A DNA stretch of 38,626 bases, from positions 1-38,626 of the forward strand of contig CALVRE010000014.1 of the NCBI GenBank assembly GCA_944358455.1, in the 5' to 3' direction. The notes under the pieces were generated by a model, which saw only the letters and a list, made by a program, of their open reading frames with translations, searched no databases and was not told where the DNA came from. Source of the stretch: an uncultured Bacilli bacterium (GTDB lineage: Bacteria > Bacillota_I > Bacilli_A > RF39 > UBA660). How positions within the stretch are numbered: the stretch's first letter is position 1; every line of letters begins with the position of its first letter. This document shows positions 31,725 to 38,626 of the stretch, piece by piece. A program made the position numbers and the translations under genes.

Positions 31725-31752
31725 ATTTTATCATCTTTTGGATGATTGTCAA
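31725..31752 (-). promoter_or_regulatory. Promoter of the phosphatidyltransferase gene
   Basis: On the minus strand, TTGACA (31752-31747), a 16-base spacer and TAAAAT (31730-31725) lie just upstream of the gene. Confidence 0.7.
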
Positions 31753-31811
31753 TTGCCTTGGAATATTATAACAAATCTGTCATATATTGATAATGTATTT
31801 GAGTATTCAAG

Positions 31812-31849
31812 TACGACGGGAAACTCGTAGCGTTACGGTTTCCTTTTTT
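31812..31849 (+). terminator. Orphan plus-strand terminator with an alternative fold
   Basis: In the 249-base gap, GGAAAC-T-CGTA (31819-31829) pairs with TACG-GTTTCC (31834-31843), followed by six Ts. TACGA (31812-31816) can instead pair with TCGTA (31825-31829), which would break the terminator. No plus-strand gene precedes it, since the neighbour on the left reads away. It may end a small RNA or act as a riboswitch-like leader element of the downstream glucosaminidase gene. No known riboswitch class is recognised. Confidence 0.5.
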
Positions 31850-31902
31850 GACTGTAAAATGATGTGAAATAGCAGGAAAGAATAGACTATTTTGTCGAAT
31901 TT

Positions 31903-31911
31903 TGTTATAAT
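31903..31911 (+). promoter_or_regulatory. Extended -10 promoter of the glucosaminidase gene
   Basis: TGTTATAAT (31903-31911), followed by GGAGGGG and ATG 31945. No good -35 is visible. It lies downstream of the hairpin at 31812-31849. Confidence 0.6.
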
Positions 31912-31944
31912 AATTATGATAGAAAAGAATACGGAGGGGATCGT

Positions 31945-34900
31945 ATGAAAAAACTAATCAATATTTGTTTAGTAGTAGCAATATTACTTAGTTATTTTGT
32001 GCCATTTACTTCTGTTTTTGCAGCAAGTGAATATCAAGTGACGGTATTAAAGGTGGATGGAACATCAGAGTCATTAGGTACTTATTATGATTACAATGAA
32101 GCAAAAAACAAAATGAATGCATACAATTCCAATGCTAGTCAGGTAGCGGTTATTTATCAAAATGGTACAATTATCAATGCTAGATATGCGATTGCAAAAT
32201 TTTATTCAGTCGATACGACAGTCAATTTATATTTGAATAGTGGAGACAGTACCGCTTATACTTATACAAATCCAGCATATGGAATCGATGCTGCTTTTAT
32301 CGATTATGATCCATCGACTAGAAGAGCAAAAATAAAAATAAGTGGTTTTACTGGTTGGGTATCGATCGATACATTAAGGATCGTACCAATTACCGATTTA
32401 TCGGCTAACAATATTAAATTAACCTTAGATATTCCTCTTAGAGTTCGCAACGAACCTACGACATCAGGAAGTCAACAAATTGGAACGGTTAATAATGGTG
32501 AAGTTTTTCGCTATTATGATAAAGTGAACAGTGAGGGATATACTTGGTATAAGATTTTATATGACGGTAAATATGGATGGATCGCAACGAAAGATGGTTG
32601 GGTAACAGAAGCAGTCGATAATGGATTACAAACTTTTTATGAACCATATGCACCAACCGGAAATATTATTCATTATTTCGAATATTATGGTGGTCAAACA
32701 TTTACCAATTTAGGACCTAAGCCTAGTTATCTAGATGCAGGAACTAGTTATTATAGTTTTGATGGTAATTATTTCTATGAGGACTTAGTTACGATGTTGG
32801 AAGATTATCGTAAGTCTACTTATGATCATGCTTTAAATAAAGATAATCCTTTTTATGCTTATTATATGTATTTAACAGTTCATTCTAAAACTAGTTATAC
32901 AGCCGATGATCTTAACAACGTGATGAAAAATAATTATGGATATACACGTGCACCAGAAGCAGGAGTTACTTATGTCGATGCAAGTGGTAATTGGATTAGT
33001 GGATTAGATCGTAGTGGCATGTCTGCTATGTACAATCAAGGACAAACGTTTATCGATGTTCAAAATGAATATGGAGTAAATGCTTTACTTAGTTTCTCAA
33101 CGGCATTAAATGAAAGTGCGAAGGGAACAAGTGCACTAGCTTTTGCCAAAAATAATTTATTTGGACATGGTGCTTATGATAGTTGTTGGTTCACTTGTGC
33201 AACTTCTTATAATAGCATCAAAGATAGTATCATTGGACATGCTGAAATGACTTCATTAGGATATAGTAATATTGAAGATTATCGTTATTTTGGAGCTCAT
33301 TATGGAAATAAGGGTAGCGGTTTAAATGTGAAATATGCGAGTGATCCATATTGGGGAGAAAAGATGGCGGCTAATTACTATTCATTCGATAATACCTATG
33401 GAAGACAAGATTATTTGTCGAATACATTAGGTATTAAGCAGAGTAGTGAAGATGTAGCGATTTATAAAGAGCCTAATACTAGTTCAAGTGTGCTATATAC
33501 TTTGAAAAATAAATATTATGGTTTTAGTGTTACGAATATGCCGGTTATCGTATTTGATAAAGTATATGAAAATGGTACTTGGTGGTATATGGTCTATACC
33601 GATGTCGCACTCGATGAAAATCGTAATGTCAATACTAGTCTTGCATATGATTTTAGCCGTAGTTATGGATATATAGAAGCTAGTAAAATATATGTATCGA
33701 ACAATCAACCAACGATATCGGCTACTGATCTTACAGTCGAACAGTTCGCTAATGTCGATCTCTATCAGAATGTAACAGCCAAGGATACGGAAGATGGTAC
33801 TTTGACAAGTGCGATTGAGATTGTGAAAAATAATCTGAATACAAGTATTCCTGGCACTTATCAAGTAACTTATCAAGTGGAAGATAGTGGTAAATTCCGA
33901 GTTCAAAAGACGATCAATGTTACGGTGAAAGGATCCAATATTCCTACGATCACTGCAAATGATCGCGAAGTTAGTCAATATACGAAGTTCAATGCGAAAG
34001 AAGGCGTAGTTGCAACGGATTATGACGGTACTGATATTACGGATCGAATTCAAGTTTCTGGTACTGTTAATACCGATGTAAAAGATACTTATCAAATTAC
34101 TTATACTGTTACAAATAGCTTAGGAAAAACAGCTACGAAAGTGGTTACGATTACGGTAGTCGATAATGAGAAACCAGTGATTCATGTTTCCAACAAAACG
34201 GTCAAGATCAATTCTACTTTTGATCCAAAAGCAGGAGTGACGGTAAGTGATAAAGAAGATGGTGATTTAACGACTTCCTTGAATGTAACCAAAAATGATG
34301 TGGATACGTCAGAAGCAGGTACTTATCAAGTAAGTTATGAGGTAGTAGATACTGTCGGAAATAAAACGACAAAAACAATTACGGTTACCGTTAGTGATCG
34401 TGAAGAACGTAATAGTACTTTCTATTTTGATTATTTAAAAGAAGTGGATGGTAAACTACAATTAAAGGGGTATAGTACGATTCAAGGAATCGATCATAAA
34501 ATCGATACAAATTTGAAGTATTATATCGTGTTTGAAAATGTTGATGATCCTTCTATTACTTATACACAAGATGCAACGAGAATTACGGATCAATCAGAAA
34601 TGACGAGACCTGTATATGGAGTAGATGGTAAAGATTATACTTATTCATGGTTTAAAGTTAATCTTGATTTTTCCAATATGGCACAAGGAGATTACAAGTT
34701 ATATATTGTGGTTGAGAGTGATGCATACTTCTCAAAGACTTTGATTAGTAATAAACTTTATAAAACACAAGTAACTGGTTTCGAGGGTGAAAAATCGATT
34801 ATTACTAAAAACGATTTTAATGATTCGGAAGGCCCTGTTATTTTCTATGTTCGTGATCATACTTTAGCAATGAAGAATGCTTCTCAGATATACAATCAAT

Positions 34901-35334
34901 ACGATACATATCGTACCTTTGAATTTAATGGTGATGTTTTGCATTTAAAAGGATTAACTTATTCTTATGGAATGAATTTAGCGGCTAATCAGAATGTAAA
35001 AAGAACAATTATTTTCGAAAATAAGGAAACATATGAAACTTATTCTTATGATTTAGGAAGTATTACGGATGGTCTTTATCCGGCTATATTACCAGATGAT
35101 GATGGTTTTGATAAGACGAGAGCTTGGTATGATGCTAATATCGATATTCGTAATATTCCAGTAGGAGAGTATGTTATTTATATTACAACGACTTCTAATA
35201 TTACGGATATTTCAGAGTTTACGGAAAAATTGAATCGTTCTTTAGATCAGGTTAAAAAGACGTTAAACGGTAAATCTTATACGTTCTCAATCAATAAGGA
35301 TAAGGGAAATCGTATTGAATTAACGGTTAAATAA
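31945..35334 (+). CDS. Secreted glucosaminidase with SH3 and Ig-like repeats
   Basis: A 1,129-residue exported cell-wall hydrolase. The signal peptide is 1-26 or so (cleavage near SVFA-ASEYQ). An SH3b-like domain (about 156-220: LRVRNEPTTSGSQQIG, WYKILYDGKYGWI) is followed by a GH73-type glucosaminidase (about 355-500) with STALNESAKGTS (Glu390 likely catalytic), KNNLFG and a close Cys pair (414, 418). A second SH3-like segment follows (500-583). Three DUF5011-type Ig-like repeats (about 588-662, 664-740, 743-818) have the pattern DxEDGxLT...GTYQVxYxVxD. Two related beta domains end it (about 826-930 and 968-1110, each with LxLKGxSY/TY). No LPxTG or membrane anchor is seen, so it is retained by domains or released. 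Confidence 0.9.
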   Translation: MKKLINICLVVAILLSYFVPFTSVFAASEYQVTVLKVDGTSESLGTYYDYNEAKNKMNAYNSNASQVAVIYQNGTIINARYAIAKFYSVDTTVNLYLNSGDSTAYTYTNPAYGIDAAFIDYDPSTRRAKIKISGFTGWVSIDTLRIVPITDLSANNIKLTLDIPLRVRNEPTTSGSQQIGTVNNGEVFRYYDKVNSEGYTWYKILYDGKYGWIATKDGWVTEAVDNGLQTFYEPYAPTGNIIHYFEYYGGQTFTNLGPKPSYLDAGTSYYSFDGNYFYEDLVTMLEDYRKSTYDHALNKDNPFYAYYMYLTVHSKTSYTADDLNNVMKNNYGYTRAPEAGVTYVDASGNWISGLDRSGMSAMYNQGQTFIDVQNEYGVNALLSFSTALNESAKGTSALAFAKNNLFGHGAYDSCWFTCATSYNSIKDSIIGHAEMTSLGYSNIEDYRYFGAHYGNKGSGLNVKYASDPYWGEKMAANYYSFDNTYGRQDYLSNTLGIKQSSEDVAIYKEPNTSSSVLYTLKNKYYGFSVTNMPVIVFDKVYENGTWWYMVYTDVALDENRNVNTSLAYDFSRSYGYIEASKIYVSNNQPTISATDLTVEQFANVDLYQNVTAKDTEDGTLTSAIEIVKNNLNTSIPGTYQVTYQVEDSGKFRVQKTINVTVKGSNIPTITANDREVSQYTKFNAKEGVVATDYDGTDITDRIQVSGTVNTDVKDTYQITYTVTNSLGKTATKVVTITVVDNEKPVIHVSNKTVKINSTFDPKAGVTVSDKEDGDLTTSLNVTKNDVDTSEAGTYQVSYEVVDTVGNKTTKTITVTVSDREERNSTFYFDYLKEVDGKLQLKGYSTIQGIDHKIDTNLKYYIVFENVDDPSITYTQDATRITDQSEMTRPVYGVDGKDYTYSWFKVNLDFSNMAQGDYKLYIVVESDAYFSKTLISNKLYKTQVTGFEGEKSIITKNDFNDSEGPVIFYVRDHTLAMKNASQIYNQYDTYRTFEFNGDVLHLKGLTYSYGMNLAANQNVKRTIIFENKETYETYSYDLGSITDGLYPAILPDDDGFDKTRAWYDANIDIRNIPVGEYVIYITTTSNITDISEFTEKLNRSLDQVKKTLNGKSYTFSINKDKGNRIELTVK

Positions 35335-35363
35335 AAAAGAGATAACTCATGTTATCTTTTTTT
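35333..35363 (+). terminator. Terminator of the glucosaminidase gene
   Basis: GATAAC (35341-35346), loop TCAT and GTTATC (35351-35356). The stem is extended by flanking A and T runs and ends in seven Ts. Confidence 0.75.
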
Positions 35364-35400
35364 GTGGTTTCTATTTTGGAGTATGTGATATGGTCATAAT

Positions 35401-35423
35401 AAAAGGACTGTTTGAGTCCTTTT
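35401..35423 (-). terminator. Terminator of the PASTA protein gene
   Basis: AAAAGGACT (35401-35409) pairs with AGTCCTTTT (35415-35423) across 5 bases. On the minus strand a T-rich tail follows, immediately after the stop codon. Confidence 0.75.
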
Positions 35424-37533
35424 ATTTGACGATTGTAACGGTATAAGTATCGCAATAATTTAAGTATTGTTCATCAATTGCGGAAGCATTACATACGGTT
35501 CCACTTACGATTGATCCATTACTACATGAATCGACTAAATTGAAGTTCCATTTGATATTTGGATAAGCGGATTGAATCATAGATTGTGTTTGACTACCAG
35601 TGTTTCCTGGTTGTAAGAATACTTGAATGGTTTTAGAAGTATCACAAGTTGGAGTAGTAGGGGTGGTTGGATCATTACTTTGACCACTGTTTCCATTACT
35701 TAAACCAACGCTAACATATGTTCCGCTTGATACTTGTGATCCAGCACGTTTATTTTGACTAATTACAATGTCTTTTGTTTTAGAAGAATTGGCATAATAG
35801 AAAGTACAAGTAAGTCCAGCATTTCGACAAGCTGTTTGTGCTTCTGCTTTGGTTTTTCCAATCAGATTTGGAACGGAAACTGCTTTTCCATTAGAAATGG
35901 TAACGACGATGATATCGTTGATATTGATGACATCGTTAAAGTTGACACTATAACGAATTACTTCTCCTTTGGCAACATCGTCATTGAATTCATATTCTTC
36001 TTGATAATTGATGCCATATTGACTGGCCCATGTTCGAAATTCATTTAAATTTGCAACTTCCTTCATACGAAGTTGACCTTTTGAAGTTACGATTTTAATA
36101 ACTGTTCCTTCTTCTACAACATCGCCTTGCTTATGACTTGCTTCGATGATTTTACCTGCTTCGATAGTAGAATCGTAGCGATCTATAAAATCTACTTTTA
36201 AATTATTTGATGTGATCCATTTGATGACTTCATCGACATTCATATTCATAATGTCAGGAACGATAATTTTTTTTCCTTTCGAAATGATAAGCGTAACTTG
36301 TCCTGTTTTAGGATCGATCATCGTACCAACTTGTTCATTTTGAGAGATGACCGTATTTCTTGGTACTTCTTCTGAAAATTCATATTGTAATTGATATTGG
36401 ATACCATTTCTTTTTAACCATAGAGTTGCTTCAAATAAAGTTTGCCCTTTTAAATCGATCATGGCAACTGGCACTAAAGCTGCTTCACTACCAAGTGACA
36501 CTTCGAGAATTAAGGCATCGCTTCGTTTCATTTGTCCATTGATATTTTGATTGATAATGATATCTCTTTCAATTTCTTCATTGATTGTATAGTTTACTTC
36601 AACATTATTTAAAAAGTTTTCTTCGATGGTTTTTAAAGCATCGTCGATATTCCATCCAACCATGTTAGGAAGAATAATTTCTTTGTCATAATTTGGTCCA
36701 TTTGAAATGGTAAGTTGTAGCTCATCGACATCTTTTAATAACGTTTTAGGAGCAATATTTTGACTTATGATGTGATATTCTTCGATATTATCACTATATT
36801 CGTATACTTGTTCGACGGTAATATTGTTTTTCGTCGTATAGTCTAGTACTTCACTTAAATTTTTACCAGTAAAATCAGGTAGACTTTCTGGTTCTGGTAG
36901 TTTCCAAAGATCTGCTTTGGTTCCTAAATAGAAAGTCGTTGTTCCAATCAAAAGTAGAGTAGTAAGTAGTCGAAAGATATTTTTTCCTTTTTTACATAAG
37001 ATGCTGATGAGAAAGACAAGCATGGTTAGTAAAAGAAGAATGGTTACAATAACCGTTTCTAAGAAAAACTCTTTTTTTACGAACGTGAGGTAACCAAGAC
37101 CACATCCACCGGCAATGATTCCTAATATCGTGAGTACGATGATCAAAACGCGAAGATAATTCTTTTTCTGAACTTTCGGTTCTTCTGATGGAAACTCTTT
37201 TTTTTGTTCTCGTATTGATGTTGGCTCTTGAAGATCAAGCTTCATTGTTTTGAATTTGACATCTTCTTCTGAATATTTTTGCTTTTCTTTTTTCTTTTCT
37301 TGCTTTTTCTTCTCTTTGAACGCTTTTTTATATTCTTCGTTTTCATTTAAAATTTCTTTCATTTTTTCAAGTTTTTGTTTTTGCAAATCTTGCTCTTCTT
37401 TTAGTTCTTCTTTTTTTAAACGTTCATGTTTTTTACGTTCACTTCTTGACATAAGATCAGTAAAAGAACTTGTTTTTTCTAATTTTTTTTCTCGTAATGA
37501 TTCGAGTAGTTCTTGACGTTCTTTTTCGTTCAT
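35422..37533 (-). CDS. Multi-PASTA membrane protein without a kinase domain
   Basis: About 703 residues. Residues 1-125 are a highly charged Lys/Glu coiled region in the cytoplasm. Three hydrophobic segments follow (about 126-152, 156-180, 186-207). Then come six PASTA-like repeats (about 212 to 625), each ending in xSxG (TISNG, VSLGS, ISKG, TSKG, TISNG, GLSNG) and containing VISQN or similar. A Thr-Pro linker leads to a C-terminal domain with four Cys. PASTA domains bind peptidoglycan fragments, usually on Ser/Thr kinases or penicillin-binding proteins; neither is present here. The start at 37533 has AGGTGATAAT just upstream. The longer in-frame start at 37617 precedes the -10 box, so it is rejected. 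Confidence 0.85.
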   Translation of the reverse strand: MNEKERQELLESLREKKLEKTSSFTDLMSRSERKKHERLKKEELKEEQDLQKQKLEKMKEILNENEEYKKAFKEKKKQEKKKEKQKYSEEDVKFKTMKLDLQEPTSIREQKKEFPSEEPKVQKKNYLRVLIIVLTILGIIAGGCGLGYLTFVKKEFFLETVIVTILLLLTMLVFLISILCKKGKNIFRLLTTLLLIGTTTFYLGTKADLWKLPEPESLPDFTGKNLSEVLDYTTKNNITVEQVYEYSDNIEEYHIISQNIAPKTLLKDVDELQLTISNGPNYDKEIILPNMVGWNIDDALKTIEENFLNNVEVNYTINEEIERDIIINQNINGQMKRSDALILEVSLGSEAALVPVAMIDLKGQTLFEATLWLKRNGIQYQLQYEFSEEVPRNTVISQNEQVGTMIDPKTGQVTLIISKGKKIIVPDIMNMNVDEVIKWITSNNLKVDFIDRYDSTIEAGKIIEASHKQGDVVEEGTVIKIVTSKGQLRMKEVANLNEFRTWASQYGINYQEEYEFNDDVAKGEVIRYSVNFNDVININDIIVVTISNGKAVSVPNLIGKTKAEAQTACRNAGLTCTFYYANSSKTKDIVISQNKRAGSQVSSGTYVSVGLSNGNSGQSNDPTTPTTPTCDTSKTIQVFLQPGNTGSQTQSMIQSAYPNIKWNFNLVDSCSNGSIVSGTVCNASAIDEQYLNYCDTYTVTIVK

Positions 37534-37549
37534 ATTATCACCTATTATC

Positions 37550-37555
37550 ATTATA
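37550..37555 (-). promoter_or_regulatory. -10 element of the PASTA gene
   Basis: TATAAT on the minus strand (37555-37550), 17 bases upstream of the ATG. No clear -35. The glycosyltransferase gene diverges from this region with a TATGATAAAAT element near 37658-37668. Confidence 0.5.
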
Positions 37556-37692
37556 CCGAAAAATTTGTCGAATGAATAGAGGAATGTTATGGAAAAAGTA
37601 AAATGAGACACTATCATTTACAGAAATTAGATGGGAACGCTTTCAAAGCGAGAATGATTATGATAAAATAAAAAGGTAGAAAGAGTGATAGT

Positions 37693-38626
37693 ATGAAGCT
37701 CAGTATCATCATTCCCGTTTATAATAATGCGGATAGTTTAGTACGTATGTTGGAATCTTTAATTCACCAAGTAAAAGAAAATTGTGAAATCATATTGGTG
37801 GACGATGATTCAAGCGATGGTTCAAAGTCTCTCATTTCCAATTATATTAAATTATATCCTGTTATTATCGCGTATGGAAAGAAGCATAGGGGAAGAGGTA
37901 GTGCGCTTAATGTCGGATTAGAAAAGGCTAGAGGGGAATATGTTGTCTTTTTAAACCCTGAAAACTATGTGTCTTCTGAATTTATAAGTGTTATTTTAAA
38001 TAGATTGAAAGATTCTTCTGTCGATTTATTAAAGTATCAAAGACAATATGTTTATCGTGATCGTGTTCGTTATGTCGATGATCATGTAGAGTTTAAGCAT
38101 GATGGTGGAGAAGCGTTTATCAATTTGAAGGCACTTGGTATTTCTTTCGAATTATTAGGGCTTTATGTTTATCGTCGTGCTTATTTGAAGTCCCTTCAGG
38201 TTCCTTTTTTGGATGATACACATTGTGAGAATTTTGGAATTGTGGGATATTATTTAGTGCAAGCGAAACAAGTTGATTCACTTCGTGAAGGGCTTTATTT
38301 TTATGTTGTCGATAAAAAGTCTAAAAAAGAAGATTATGCTCGCAAAAAAAGGGAATTGCAGGATATGATTGCTCATTTTGATTATTTATATCCAATTGCT
38401 AGCAAGAATATCGAGAATCATTTGGCTTTAGAAGCTTATTTGAGCTATCTAACTGGTGGTATTTTAAAAAATTTATCTTTTTTAAAGAAGAATGACAAAA
38501 AAGAGATCATTGAAGAGCTTAAAAAAAGAAAAATCTTGAAGATTTTCCGCAAAAACAGCTCATTCAAAGAGTATCGGAAGATGGTCTTCCATATCTACTT
38601 TGATATTTATTTGAAGTTGGTGAGAT
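37693..38626 (+). CDS. Family 2 glycosyltransferase, cut by the window end
   Basis: An open frame from ATG 37693 (AAAGAGTG upstream) continues past the right edge: 311 codons plus one base, no stop. The start MKLSIIIPVYNNADSLVRML, then EIILVDDDSSDGSKSL, is the GT-A fold of family 2 glycosyltransferases, with the nucleotide-binding Asp cluster. GRGSALNVGLEKARGEYVVFLNPEN follows, with Asn-Pro-Glu where the DxD motif usually lies. It probably adds a sugar to a cell-surface polymer or lipid. There is no membrane helix in the visible part. It diverges from the PASTA gene. Confidence 0.85.
   Translation, partial: MKLSIIIPVYNNADSLVRMLESLIHQVKENCEIILVDDDSSDGSKSLISNYIKLYPVIIAYGKKHRGRGSALNVGLEKARGEYVVFLNPENYVSSEFISVILNRLKDSSVDLLKYQRQYVYRDRVRYVDDHVEFKHDGGEAFINLKALGISFELLGLYVYRRAYLKSLQVPFLDDTHCENFGIVGYYLVQAKQVDSLREGLYFYVVDKKSKKEDYARKKRELQDMIAHFDYLYPIASKNIENHLALEAYLSYLTGGILKNLSFLKKNDKKEIIEELKKRKILKIFRKNSSFKEYRKMVFHIYFDIYLKLVR

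Noticed and set aside
33493-34095. 200-codon open frame on the minus strand
   Set aside because: It lies entirely inside the well-supported glucosaminidase gene, has Ile/Arg-rich sequence typical of an antisense shadow, and no ribosome site.
37534-37617. Longer N-terminus for the PASTA protein
   Set aside because: It would begin upstream of the TATAAT element, and the ribosome site AGGTG fits the start at 37533.
1-38626. Mycoplasma genetic code (TGA as Trp)
   Set aside because: Several complete genes (lysR, Gfo/Idh, mtaB, tadC's upstream neighbour) end in TGA at sensible family lengths and use TGG for Trp.
1-38626. CRISPR arrays, tRNA or rRNA genes, transposases, phage genes
   Set aside because: No regularly spaced repeats, cloverleaf sequences or matching proteins were seen on either strand.

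Overview
This is a 38.6 kb window from a low-GC, walled member of the Bacillota. Features supporting this are the AT-rich sequence, strong GGAGG-type ribosome sites, RNase HIII, Obg, RecD2, MtaB, MurC, a PASTA protein and a Gram-positive Tad/Flp pilus. TGA is used as a stop in several intact genes and Trp is always TGG, so the Mycoplasma code does not apply. The mix resembles gut Bacilli on the walled side of the Mollicutes (RF39 or Erysipelotrichia-like). That placement is an inference. No rRNA, tRNA, CRISPR array or transposase was seen.

Left end (1-1385): a short promoter-to-hairpin unit encoding a 10-residue peptide, then a degenerate CPBP-type membrane protein and a 55-residue single-pass membrane protein, closed by a terminator.

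Accessory metabolic cassette (about 1660-9982): this is the least conventional region. Unit A encodes an acetate-kinase-family protein, a Gfo/Idh/MocA oxidoreductase and a Nudix hydrolase. Unit B starts with a 16-codon leader peptide whose stop codon lies on the edge of a terminator. It continues with a LysR regulator, a radical SAM enzyme, a NADAR / family II pyrophosphatase-like fusion, and a second acetate-kinase-family gene broken by an in-frame TAA and lacking a normal start. The contents (N-glycosidase-type, pyrophosphohydrolase-type, acyl-kinase-type, oxidoreductase and radical SAM chemistry) suggest a small-molecule or nucleotide-derived pathway that I do not recognise.

Core and stress (9983-13625): a strong promoter, a 33-residue leader ORF with a possible attenuator, then a short RSH (ppGpp) enzyme whose hydrolase motifs are intact but whose synthetase carries Glu-to-Gln at a catalytic position. 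Obg and a GNAT acetyltransferase follow.

Tad/Flp pilus (13624-19899): a DUF192-like gene on the minus strand, a Flp pilin with its own promoter and terminator, the decayed remnant of a YDMSGG-type surface protein, then tadE-like, tadF/G-like, tadZ-like, tadA, a tadB with an unusual N-terminal Ig-like region, and tadC. No prepilin peptidase or secretin is present here.

Housekeeping and envelope (19944-38626): murC, rnhC (minus), cvpA-like, trxA, rsmE, an acidic single-pass protein, mtaB, a Cys-containing membrane protein, recD2, small membrane proteins including a LemA-like one, an ASCH protein, a CDP-alcohol phosphatidyltransferase (minus), a 1,129-residue secreted glucosaminidase with Ig-like repeats, a kinase-less PASTA membrane protein (minus), and the start of a family 2 glycosyltransferase running off the right end. 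Most units are bounded by recognisable promoters (often TGnTATAAT) and intrinsic terminators.
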